This document shows, in pieces, positions 1 through 5,184 of a DNA stretch of 5,184 nucleotides. The stretch spans positions 1-5,184 of the forward strand of contig JAUVIT010000172.1 of assembly GCA_030592605.1 (NCBI GenBank), read 5' to 3'. Position 1 is the stretch's first letter, and every line of letters begins with the position of its first letter. This DNA is from Bacteroidota bacterium. GTDB lineage: Bacteria; Bacteroidota; Bacteroidia; Bacteroidales; GCA-2748055. Made by a program: the position numbers and the translations under genes. The notes under the pieces were generated by a model, which saw only the letters and a program-made list of their open reading frames with translations, ran no database searches and was not told the origin of the DNA.

Positions 1-313
1 CCCCAGTGATATAATGGCACTGGGTGATCTCAGGGATTTCTTTCAACTGCTCCACCACATCAGGATAAAGGCTTGCACTGTCCAGGAAAATTCCCACATA
101 GGCACAGGTATTAAAACCGATTTTCTTAGGATTAATGCTGAATTCTGATACGGTAATAACACCCATCTTGGATAGGCGTTGTATACGCTGATGAATAGCT
201 GCCCCCGATACCTTGCATTCCCTGGCAACTTCGAGGTAGGGTATGCGTGCATTCTTGGTTATCAGGGTGAGGATCTTTCGATCGAGTTCGTCTATATGAT
301 GTGTGTCATCCAT
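1..313 (-). CDS. Lrp/AsnC-family transcriptional regulator (3' end cut by window edge)
   Basis: The 104 visible residues, starting MDDTHHIDELDRKIL, form a typical Lrp/AsnC N-terminus. An early DELD..IL segment is followed by a winged helix-turn-helix at about residues 7-55, with EVARECKVSGAAIHQRIQRL at 28-47 as the HTH core. The ligand-binding RAM/AsnC half begins near residue 68 (NTCAYVGIFLDSAS). Family members are about 150-160 residues, so roughly a third is missing off the left edge. Such proteins are DNA-binding dimers or octamers that sense amino acids or related metabolites and usually regulate their own gene. The ligand cannot be read from the sequence. The ATG at 313 is the natural start: it gives the standard short leader before the HTH. 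Upstream lie a promoter-like element and a perfect palindrome. The mscS-type gene is 117 bases upstream on the same strand but probably belongs to a separate transcript. Confidence 0.92.
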   Translation of the reverse strand, partial: MDDTHHIDELDRKILTLITKNARIPYLEVARECKVSGAAIHQRIQRLSKMGVITVSEFSINPKKIGFNTCAYVGIFLDSASLYPDVVEQLKEIPEITQCHYITG

Positions 314-319
314 CTGGCC

Positions 320-336
320 ACAAATTTATAATTTGT
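320..336. promoter_or_regulatory. Palindromic candidate operator in the leader of the Lrp-type gene
   Basis: ACAAATT-N3-AATTTGT is a perfect 7-bp inverted repeat with a 3-bp AT centre. It lies between the predicted transcription start (near 340) and the ATG at 313. Size, AT centre and position fit an Lrp/AsnC dimer site used for autoregulation. That role is inferred. The sequence shows only the palindrome, which in an AT-rich gap could arise by chance. Confidence 0.42.
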
Positions 337-346
337 TATGAATTTC

Positions 347-354
347 CAAATATA
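347..354 (-). promoter_or_regulatory. Bacteroidota -7 promoter element for the Lrp-type gene
   Basis: Read on the minus strand, this is TATATTTG, an exact match to the Bacteroidota -7 consensus TAnnTTTG. It would start transcription near 340, about 27 bases before the ATG. The upstream -33 element is less clear. A GTTG at 377-380 sits 22 bases away, slightly further than usual. Confidence 0.5.
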
Positions 355-430
355 GTTACAATTTGAAAGAAGTTCACAACACAAAGTGTGATTTTAAACA
401 TATAAAACCCCCAAACCCTTACAGATGAAT

Positions 431-1717
431 TTATTCTGTCAGCTTTTGAAAGTCGTTGCCGGTGGGATTCTGGAATACGTTAAGATCAAATTCAGGTATA
501 ATGGCCAGGGTATGGTCGAAGATATCGGCCTGGATTGCTTCGTAATTGGCCCAGGCCTGGTCCTTGCTGAAGACATATATCTCCACAGGTAGTCCTTTGT
601 CTGTGGGTTGCAGGTGCCTGACCAGGAAGGTCATCTCATTGCTTATCATGGGGTGGTGATGCAGATACTCCTCCATGTATTTTCGGAAAACACCCAGATT
701 GGTCATCTTCCGCCCATTGGTAACAACACCTTCCTCCAGTTTGAGTGATTTATTGAAATCCGCAATCTCTTTTTGCTTGTCGTTCATATAGTCCTTCAGC
801 AGGTGGAAATTCCCGAGTTTCTCAATCTGTTCAGGACTCAGGAAGGTAACACTGTTCATATCGATGTTGATGGAACGTTTAATCCTTCGGCCACCCGATT
901 CTTCCATCCCCTTCCAGTTGTTGAAGGATTCTGAAACCAGTGCATAGGTGGGAATGGTGGCAATGGTCTTGTCCCAGTTCTGTACTTTGACCGTGTTAAG
1001 GCTGATATCGATCACATCTCCGTCGGCATTGTATTTGGGCATGGAGATCCAGTCGCCCACATTGACCATCTGATTGGCCGAAAGCTGGATACTGGCAACA
1101 AAGCCCAGGATGGTGTCCTTGAAGACCAACATCAGGACTGCAGCCATGGCACCCACTCCAGCCATTAATGTCGTGGGTGTTTTATTAGCTAAGATGGAGA
1201 TGATAAGTAAGATGGCTATGAAATAGAAAATGATTTTGACCACCTGCACATAACCTTTGATGTTCCTCTCCTTGGAGATGGGAAGTTTCATGTAGATTTC
1301 GTGCAGTGCATTTAGTACTGAATCGATTACCAGCAGCACCACCAGGATCATGTAGGTCTGAGCCAGATTACCGAGGAAGGTGACCAGTTTCTCAGCATCA
1401 AAAATATACTGAAGCGAATAGAAAACTATCAGGGCCGGAGCCAGGTGGGCAAGGCGGTTAAATACTTTCTGCTTTACAAAAACATCATCCCAGTCGTTCT
1501 TGGACCTTTTCGCCAGACGGGCAATGGAACTAATGATAATTCTTTTTACAATAAAGTCGGCCAGTAGAGCAAGGAGAATGGTAACTACAATGATTGTAGC
1601 ATTTTCGATAAAGACCAGCATTCCATCCGATAAACCGGTTCCGGATAGCAGTTCAACGTACCAGCTAATTCCTCTTTCAATCATGGGATTAATTTTAGTG
1701 TAAGACATTAAGAACAT
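431..1717 (-). CDS. ybdG: YbdG-type MscS-family mechanosensitive channel
   Basis: This 428-residue inner-membrane protein belongs to the MscS superfamily and closely resembles E. coli YbdG (about 415 residues), a miniconductance channel that opens under membrane tension during hypo-osmotic shock. Five hydrophobic segments can be seen, near residues 34-56, 90-107, 119-137, 157-177 and 183-210. The last is the pore-lining helix with the Gly/Ala-rich core GVGAMAAVLMLVFKDTILGF. It is followed by the beta domain (SANQMVNVGDWISMPKYNAD, 213-232) and then NTVKVQNWD and IPTYALVSESFNNW. The long C-terminal part carries the YbdG-specific GGRRIKRSI, MTNLGVFRKY and EAIQADIFDH stretches and ends in PTGNDFQKL. 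The family match is nearly end to end, so the gene looks intact. ATG codons at residues 1, 4 and 12 are all possible starts; none has a Shine-Dalgarno sequence. It diverges from the M64 peptidase gene. Confidence 0.95.
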   Translation of the reverse strand: MFLMSYTKINPMIERGISWYVELLSGTGLSDGMLVFIENATIIVVTILLALLADFIVKRIIISSIARLAKRSKNDWDDVFVKQKVFNRLAHLAPALIVFYSLQYIFDAEKLVTFLGNLAQTYMILVVLLVIDSVLNALHEIYMKLPISKERNIKGYVQVVKIIFYFIAILLIISILANKTPTTLMAGVGAMAAVLMLVFKDTILGFVASIQLSANQMVNVGDWISMPKYNADGDVIDISLNTVKVQNWDKTIATIPTYALVSESFNNWKGMEESGGRRIKRSINIDMNSVTFLSPEQIEKLGNFHLLKDYMNDKQKEIADFNKSLKLEEGVVTNGRKMTNLGVFRKYMEEYLHHHPMISNEMTFLVRHLQPTDKGLPVEIYVFSKDQAWANYEAIQADIFDHTLAIIPEFDLNVFQNPTGNDFQKLTE

Positions 1718-1738
1718 ACTAAAATATCAATATTTAGT
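1718..1738. promoter_or_regulatory. Inverted repeat between the divergent channel and peptidase genes
   Basis: ACTAAA (1718-1723) and TTTAGT (1733-1738) are perfect 6-bp inverted arms separated by 9 AT-rich bases, directly against the channel gene's first start codon. Allowing one bulged A, the pairing continues inward (TAT with ATA). The spacing suits a dimeric regulator, but the base composition makes chance occurrence plausible. No known operator consensus is recognised. Confidence 0.28.
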
Positions 1739-1770
1739 CAGGAATAGCACTTATATTGCAATGATATTTC

Positions 1771-1778
1771 CAAAATTA
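1771..1778 (-). promoter_or_regulatory. ybdG: Possible -7 promoter element for the channel gene
   Basis: The minus strand reads TAATTTTG, which fits TAnnTTTG and would give a leader of roughly 45 bases before the ATG at 1717. No convincing -33 TTTG is found at the expected distance, so this is tentative. It also lies inside the longest possible reading of the divergent peptidase ORF. It falls in non-coding DNA only if that gene starts at 1785, as preferred here. Confidence 0.3.
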
Positions 1779-1784
1779 CATGTG

Positions 1785-3068
1785 ATGAAAAACATATTCT
1801 CCTTTATTGCAGTTGTTGGCTTGATGGTGGTTTCTCAGGCAATCTACGCGCAAGTATTTGACCAGCAATTTGAGCAGGGTGTGATGCGGATCGACCTGGT
1901 TTTTTCCGGTACGGCAGAGGAGACCTCTTATGCCCTTTTGGGGGTGAAGAAAGAGCAGTACTACAGTGGATCCCGTGCCAGACTAATCGATCCATTCGAC
2001 TACGGCGATCACAAATTTGTGGTGAAAGATAAGGCCAGCGGTGAGATGATCTTCAGCCACAGTTATTGTACACTGTTCCGTGAATGGCAAACCACAGAGG
2101 AGTCACAGAGCCTTAGAAAGGCTTTTCCACATGTGCTCAGATTTCCATGGCCCAAAGCCAGTGTGGTGGTTGAGATCTATGATCGAAACAGCGCAGGAGA
2201 ATTCATGAAGGGATGGTCGGCTAGCTTCGATCCGGCATCAATCTATACGGACCCGGGAAGTCCCTATCAGTTCGAAACGGTCGATCTGGAGATTAACGGT
2301 AGTGCAGAAGAGAAGGTGGACATCCTTTTTCTTGCAGAGGGCTATACTGCAGAGGAGATGGATAAGTTTATGGACGATGCCAGGCGTTCGGCAGGGTATA
2401 TCTTTTCGGAGGAACCATTTAAGAGCAGCAGGCAGCATTTTAATATCAGGGCAGTAAAATCGATCAGTCAGGATTCGGGAACTGATATTCCTGGAGAAGG
2501 TATCTGGAAAAACACCACGCTAAATTCCAGTTTCTATACTTTTGGTGTGGAGCGCTATATGACCACCATGGATTTTATAGTGGTATGTGACGTGGCGGCA
2601 TGTGCTCACTACGATCAAATCTATATTCTGGTAAATACAGATAAATACGGGGGAGGAGGCATCTATAACCACTACAGCATCTCTGCGGCCGATAACCTGC
2701 AGTCGCGGGCTGTTGTAATCCATGAATTCGGACATGCATTTGGCGGACTGGGCGATGAGTATTTCAATTCAACAGTAGCCTACAATGATTACTTTCATTT
2801 GGAGGTGGAACCATGGAACCCCAATCTTACTACCCTGGTCAGTTTTGATTCGAAATGGAAACACATGATTTCAGAAGGAACGCCTGTTCCAACTCCTGCG
2901 GAAGAAGCATTTAACGAAGTGGTAGGAGTATACGAGGGAGGTGGTTATGTGGCTAAAGGTGTGTACAGACCTATGATTGATTGCCGGATGCATACCAATG
3001 ATGCAGTCTTTTGCCCGGTTTGCTCATTAGCCCTTAAGAAGATGATAGCGCGGGTCACAGGACTGTAG
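1785..3068 (+). CDS. Secreted M64-family zinc metallopeptidase (IgA-peptidase-like)
   Basis: With the start at 1785 the protein has 427 residues. It opens with a Sec signal peptide: basic MKN, hydrophobic core to about residue 18, and likely cleavage after AIYA at residue 22. An upstream in-frame ATG at 1761 would add eight residues before this signal and is less likely. Residues about 24-150 match the N-terminal beta domain usual in Bacteroidota M64 proteins. The catalytic domain runs from about 175 (VDILFLAEGYT) to the end. The zinc motif is HEFGHAFGGLGDEY at 313-326, with H313 and H317 as ligands and E314 as the catalytic base. A late C400-R-M402 and FCPVC (C410, C413) match the conserved C-terminal region, where M402 may be the Met-turn. 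The family is named for a Clostridium ramosum IgA protease. Cleavage of IgA by this protein is not implied, and its substrate is unknown. Export to the periplasm or outside is inferred. Confidence 0.9.
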   Translation: MKNIFSFIAVVGLMVVSQAIYAQVFDQQFEQGVMRIDLVFSGTAEETSYALLGVKKEQYYSGSRARLIDPFDYGDHKFVVKDKASGEMIFSHSYCTLFREWQTTEESQSLRKAFPHVLRFPWPKASVVVEIYDRNSAGEFMKGWSASFDPASIYTDPGSPYQFETVDLEINGSAEEKVDILFLAEGYTAEEMDKFMDDARRSAGYIFSEEPFKSSRQHFNIRAVKSISQDSGTDIPGEGIWKNTTLNSSFYTFGVERYMTTMDFIVVCDVAACAHYDQIYILVNTDKYGGGGIYNHYSISAADNLQSRAVVIHEFGHAFGGLGDEYFNSTVAYNDYFHLEVEPWNPNLTTLVSFDSKWKHMISEGTPVPTPAEEAFNEVVGVYEGGGYVAKGVYRPMIDCRMHTNDAVFCPVCSLALKKMIARVTGL

Positions 3069-3096
3069 AACCTTTCATTTTTATTGCCTAAGCCCC

Positions 3097-3125
3097 TTGG
3101 TGGTATGACTTAATACTTATATTTG
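3097..3125 (+). promoter_or_regulatory. Bacteroidota-type promoter of the sigma factor gene
   Basis: TTG at 3097-3099 and TATATTTG at 3118-3125 are separated by 18 bases. This closely fits the Bacteroidota -33/-7 promoter (TTTG and TAnnTTTG). Transcription would start near 3130, giving a leader of about 25 bases before the GTG at 3154. It implies that the sigma gene is transcribed separately from the peptidase gene, although no terminator was found between them. Confidence 0.58.
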
Positions 3126-3153
3126 TCGTTCATCAATTTGCAACCCACTTTCA

Positions 3154-3732
3154 GTGAAAAGGCTGTCGGATGAAGATATAGTAGCCGGATTAAGAAAACG
3201 GGATAACCGTGTTCTGCAGTATATCTATAAGAATAGCTTTACACCGGTTAAGCAGCTGATCCTTCATAATGCTGGGTCTGAAACAGATGCTGAAGACATC
3301 TTTCAGGAGGCATTAATAGTGATATTCAAGAAGTTAAGGGCTGAGCCCGATTTCAAACTCGATTCTGCATTTTCTACCTATATCTACTCCATTGCCCGCC
3401 TGCTCTGGTTGAAACATCTCAGGCAGATTAAGAAGATAGATATTGATCCGCTTAACCGGGATATGGAAGAACGTATCGAATTTGAAGAGCCATCACCTGT
3501 AGAAGACCAGGATCTGCGTATGGCTATTTATCAGCGTACCCTGCTTATGATCCCTGAAGATTGTCAGAAGATACTTCAACTTACCGCTCAAGATCTCAGC
3601 TCTTCGGAAATTGCTCAGCAGCTTGGTTTTCGCAGTGAAGGATATGTACGTAAGCGCCGCCATTTCTGTAAAGAGTACCTGGTGAATAAGATTAAAGATG
3701 ATCCCGATTACCAGGCCATGTTTACTGATTAG
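3154..3732 (+). CDS. ECF-like RNA polymerase sigma-70 family factor
   Basis: This 192-residue protein has only sigma regions 2 and 4, as expected of an extracytoplasmic-function sigma factor. Region 2 spans about residues 15-94, with the core-binding DAEDIFQEALIVIFKKL at 45-61 and the -10-recognition part FSTYIYSIARLLWLKHLRQ at 73-91. Region 4 covers about 120-178 with the helix-turn-helix SSSEIAQQLGFRSEGYVRKR at 149-168. The motifs ..RDNRVLQYIYK near the start and SEGYVRKR.HFCKE are characteristic of a Bacteroidota sigma group. The start is GTG: no in-frame ATG lies close upstream, and the next internal Met would delete region 2. No Shine-Dalgarno sequence is present. No anti-sigma gene adjoins it; a terminator follows directly. 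It probably redirects RNA polymerase to a small regulon. Its signal and targets cannot be inferred from this window. Confidence 0.9.
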   Translation: MKRLSDEDIVAGLRKRDNRVLQYIYKNSFTPVKQLILHNAGSETDAEDIFQEALIVIFKKLRAEPDFKLDSAFSTYIYSIARLLWLKHLRQIKKIDIDPLNRDMEERIEFEEPSPVEDQDLRMAIYQRTLLMIPEDCQKILQLTAQDLSSSEIAQQLGFRSEGYVRKRRHFCKEYLVNKIKDDPDYQAMFTD

Positions 3733-3734
3733 AA

Positions 3735-3766
3735 AAAAGGCTGAATCCCTAAGGAAACAGCCTTTT
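3735..3766. terminator. Bidirectional intrinsic terminator between convergent genes
   Basis: AAAAGGCTG (3735-3743) pairs perfectly with CAGCCTTTT (3758-3766), a 9-bp stem. Inside the loop a further TCC/GGA mini-stem can form across a 2x2 A-rich internal loop. Both strands run into T-rich tracts: TTTT on the plus strand, and a run of six T on the minus strand, where termination should be stronger. It lies between the sigma factor stop (3732) and the peroxiredoxin stop (3789) and can serve both. Confidence 0.82.
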
Positions 3767-3788
3767 ACTTTACGACATTCGGATTAGC

Positions 3789-4499
3789 TTACTTCAATAC
3801 TGTTTTCAGAACAGTCTCTTCACTTACCTTCTTGGTGCAGAAGAACCAGTCGACACATTCGACACCTTCTTCTTTACCTTCCATGCGATCCGCTGCTGTT
3901 CCACATGATCCGGCGGGGGGAACGATCACATCATCCCCCGGACGCCAGTCAGCTGGAGTGGCACAATCAAAAGCATCGGCTGTTTGCATAGCAATCAGTG
4001 CCCTGTACAGCTCATCAAAATTCCGTCCCAGACTGAGCGGATAATAAATGATTGCCCTGATCACACCTTCAGGATCTACAAAGAATACGGCCCTGACCGC
4101 TTTGGTGGTATCCTCATTGGGTTGGATCATGCCATATTTTTTAGCTACATCCATGGTGATGTCCTCAATAAGAGGAAATTTTACTTCCACATCCTTCATT
4201 CCTTTAAACTCCATGGTCTCCTGGATCCTCCTGAGCCATGCAATGTGGCTGTAAAGTCCATCTACAGAAAGACCTACCAGCTTGCAATTGGCCTTGTTGA
4301 ATTTCTCCTCCTGCGTTGCGAAGGTCATAAACTCGGTGGTGCAGACCGGAGTAAAGTCGGCCGGGTGACTGAATAGAATGGTCCAGCTTCCCCTATAATC
4401 GGATGGATAATTGATAGGTCCCTGGGTGGTTTTGGCTTTAAACTCGGGTGCTTTGTCGCCGATACGCGGCGTGCTTGTTACTTGAACTTGTTCTTCCAT
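3789..4499 (-). CDS. Peroxiredoxin, Prx6 / archaeal thioredoxin-peroxidase type
   Basis: This 236-residue cytosolic peroxidase reduces hydrogen peroxide and organic hydroperoxides. The active-site loop HPADFTPVCTTEF contains the peroxidatic C53, with the conserved P46, T50 and, later, R148 (RAIIYYP). LVGLSVD, FPLIED and the long C-terminal dimerisation arm (PADWRPGDDVIVPP, 182-195) place it in the Prx6 subfamily rather than the AhpC or Tpx groups. Near the end C215 and C221 sit six residues apart in ECVDWFFC. This is the same spacing as C207/C213 of the Aeropyrum pernix enzyme, where the C-terminal cysteine pair takes part in resolving the oxidised C53 equivalent. So it is probably not a simple 1-Cys enzyme. 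C72, C179 and C199 are additional. The gene follows perR by 36 bases on the same strand with no clear promoter of its own, so co-transcription and PerR control are likely. The length is full and nothing looks broken. Confidence 0.96.
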   Translation of the reverse strand: MEEQVQVTSTPRIGDKAPEFKAKTTQGPINYPSDYRGSWTILFSHPADFTPVCTTEFMTFATQEEKFNKANCKLVGLSVDGLYSHIAWLRRIQETMEFKGMKDVEVKFPLIEDITMDVAKKYGMIQPNEDTTKAVRAVFFVDPEGVIRAIIYYPLSLGRNFDELYRALIAMQTADAFDCATPADWRPGDDVIVPPAGSCGTAADRMEGKEEGVECVDWFFCTKKVSEETVLKTVLK

Positions 4500-4535
4500 T
4501 GTATTTGTTGATTTGAAATTTATTAACTGTGATTT

Positions 4536-4967
4536 TTATTCTGAATTATCATTAAAATTGCCTTTAATCTGTAGGATGATGTCTTCAATCTTGAAATCCT
4601 GCAACTTTTTTTTGCGAAAGTAGGCTTGTAGAAGCTCATCCAGTTCTTCATCGAAGTAGTCCTCGATTCTATCTGACTCGGCGCAGTAGATATGGTGATG
4701 TCTGTTCATTATTGCATCGTAGCGCATGGCATCTTTGTCGGTTTTAACCCGCTTTACAAGTCCGCTTTCCACCATCACATCCAGTACATTGTATACTGTT
4801 CCTGTGGCGATTCCCGGATAGCGTACCCTGATGAAGTCGATGACTTGTTCAGCGCTGGGATGATTGCCAAGTGTGTAGACAGCTTCCAGGATGGCATGAC
4901 GCTGAGGAGTAACTCGCAGCCCCGCATCCTTTAGTTTCTGCTTAATCTGTTCACTGCTTAATTTCAT
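4536..4967 (-). CDS. perR: PerR-type Fur-family peroxide-sensing repressor lacking the Cys4 zinc site
   Basis: This 143-residue Fur-family protein has a winged-helix domain at about residues 1-84 (AGLRVTPQRHAILEAV at 15-30; recognition region ATGTVYNVLDVMVESGLV at 54-71) and a short dimerisation domain after it. Aligned by eye with Bacillus subtilis PerR, all five regulatory metal ligands are present: H36, D84, H90, H92 and D103. The Asp at 103, rather than Glu, is the PerR hallmark that permits Fe-catalysed histidine oxidation by peroxide. The structural Zn(Cys)4 site is gone: only C95 remains, its CxxC partner is S98, and the C-terminal CxxC is absent. A peroxiredoxin gene lies directly downstream, which supports a peroxide rather than an iron role. 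An operator-like repeat array lies immediately upstream of the ATG, suggesting autoregulation. The alternative of a general Fur or other metal sensor is less likely. Confidence 0.92.
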   Translation of the reverse strand: MKLSSEQIKQKLKDAGLRVTPQRHAILEAVYTLGNHPSAEQVIDFIRVRYPGIATGTVYNVLDVMVESGLVKRVKTDKDAMRYDAIMNRHHHIYCAESDRIEDYFDEELDELLQAYFRKKKLQDFKIEDIILQIKGNFNDNSE

Positions 4968-5007
4968 ACTAATGATTCTTAGATAAGAATGATTCCTATA
5001 TAAGAAC
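4967..5007. promoter_or_regulatory. perR: Candidate PerR operator: array of alternating half-sites
   Basis: Between the perR start codon and about 40 bases upstream lie five 7-base half-sites in alternating orientation: TACTAAT, ATTCTTA, TAAGAAT, ATTCCTA and TAAGAAC. The spacers are 1, 2, 1 and 2 bases. ATTCTTA-GA-TAAGAAT (4975-4990) is a perfect inverted repeat. TAAGAAT-G-ATTCCTA (4984-4998) has the 7-1-7 geometry of PerR/Fur boxes with one mismatch. Such overlapping half-sites are how Fur-family dimers often bind side by side. The role as the autoregulatory and operon operator is inferred. No clear TAnnTTTG promoter is visible here, although TATATAGG on the minus strand overlaps the array. 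Confidence 0.55.
4971..5004. repeat. Two tandem 17-bp direct repeats upstream of perR
   Basis: Positions 4971-4987 and 4988-5004 are adjacent 17-base units that agree at 15 positions and differ only at unit positions 9 and 12. Each begins AATGATTC and ends TAAG. They underlie the half-site array described for the perR operator and suggest duplication of a single binding unit. Confidence 0.7.
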
Positions 5008-5048
5008 GAATGAGATTAATAAAAGTTCAAATGGGCAGCAACTTTTTT

Positions 5049-5184
5049 TTAGTCTATGGTTTTTAGAGTGGATTGCCGCTCCCGGTTAAGGATCAGACGG
5101 GTTACATCGGGCCTGGAATAGTGACCCGCTACATCCAGATTCTGACGTTCTTCCAACACCCTGTTGAAGTCGATATATATTGAA
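5049..5184 (-). CDS. Carbon-nitrogen hydrolase (nitrilase superfamily), C-terminal fragment
   Basis: Only the last 44 residues and the TAA stop are in the window; the 5' part lies beyond the right edge. The peptide reads SIYIDFNRVLEERQ followed by NLDVAGHYSRPDVTRLILN. The segment D-x-x-GHYxRPDV-x-x-L closely resembles the conserved C-terminal end of nitrilase-superfamily amidases and nitrilases, where it follows the final strand and helix of the alpha-beta-beta-alpha sandwich. The catalytic Glu-Lys-Cys residues are outside the window, so the substrate and the intactness of the gene cannot be judged. perR begins 81 bases downstream on the same strand with no terminator hairpin in between, so some read-through is possible. 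The family call rests on one short motif, hence moderate confidence. Confidence 0.72.
   Translation of the reverse strand, partial: SIYIDFNRVLEERQNLDVAGHYSRPDVTRLILNRERQSTLKTID

Noticed and set aside
43..252. 69-residue minus-strand ORF at the left edge
   Set aside because: It lies in another frame of the Lrp/AsnC gene, whose true frame gives an unmistakable family match from 313 to the window edge.
379..389. ACAC-AAA-GTGT inverted repeat upstream of the Lrp-type gene
   Set aside because: A 4-bp stem is too short to separate from chance.
421..439. Possible terminator hairpin at the end of the channel gene (ACAGA/TCTGT)
   Set aside because: The stem is only 5 bp with a 9-base loop, overlaps the stop codon and is followed by G-rich sequence, not a T run.
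1761..1784. Upstream ATG as the start of the M64 peptidase
   Set aside because: It would put eight extra residues (MIFPKLHV) before a good signal peptide that begins with MKN at 1785. The candidate channel promoter also lies in this stretch.
3085..3100. CCTAAG...CCTTGG sequence as a terminator after the peptidase gene
   Set aside because: The arms are not complementary enough to form a stable stem and there is no T tract.
3984..4376. 130-residue plus-strand ORF opposite the peroxiredoxin gene
   Set aside because: It is antisense to a clearly conserved gene, shows no recognisable domain, and has no promoter or start signal of its own.
4500..4535. Separate promoter for the peroxiredoxin gene (TAAATTTC on the minus strand)
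   Set aside because: The last base of the -7 consensus is wrong and no -33 element lies at the proper distance; co-transcription with perR explains expression better.
5043..5050. Run of eight T as a terminator or slippage site
   Set aside because: No hairpin precedes it on either strand, and it merely abuts the stop codon of the carbon-nitrogen hydrolase gene.

Overview
The window looks like ordinary chromosomal housekeeping and stress DNA from a member of the Bacteroidota. Three signs point there: start codons lack Shine-Dalgarno sequences, several genes are preceded by the Bacteroidota -7 element TAnnTTTG, and the Lrp, ECF sigma and M64 peptidase proteins read like that phylum's versions. 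No genus can be named from this alone. The window has seven protein genes, no RNA genes, no mobile element and no CRISPR. The longest gap without a gene is 117 bases.

Left part (1-1717, all minus strand): the 5' two thirds of an Lrp/AsnC-family regulator runs off the left edge. It has its own promoter-like element and a perfect 7-3-7 palindrome in its leader. Upstream of it is a full-length YbdG-type MscS mechanosensitive channel, an osmotic safety valve of the inner membrane.

Middle (1718-3732, plus strand): a secreted M64-family zinc metallopeptidase diverges from the channel gene across a short AT-rich spacer that holds an inverted repeat. An ECF-like sigma-70 factor follows with its own promoter, a GTG start and no anti-sigma gene beside it. 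A bidirectional hairpin terminator at 3735-3766 separates it from the convergent genes to the right.

Right part (3789-5184, minus strand): the tail of a carbon-nitrogen hydrolase (nitrilase superfamily) comes first in transcription order, then a PerR-type Fur-family repressor, then a Prx6/archaeal-type peroxiredoxin 36 bases further on. The last two form a coherent peroxide-response unit: a metal-based peroxide sensor next to the enzyme that removes peroxide. The region just upstream of perR carries a dense array of alternating half-sites that looks like an autoregulatory operator. The PerR protein keeps all five sensory metal ligands but lacks the structural Cys4 zinc site.

I see no evidence of a wholly new system. 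The most interesting points are the perR operator array and the zinc-site-less PerR.
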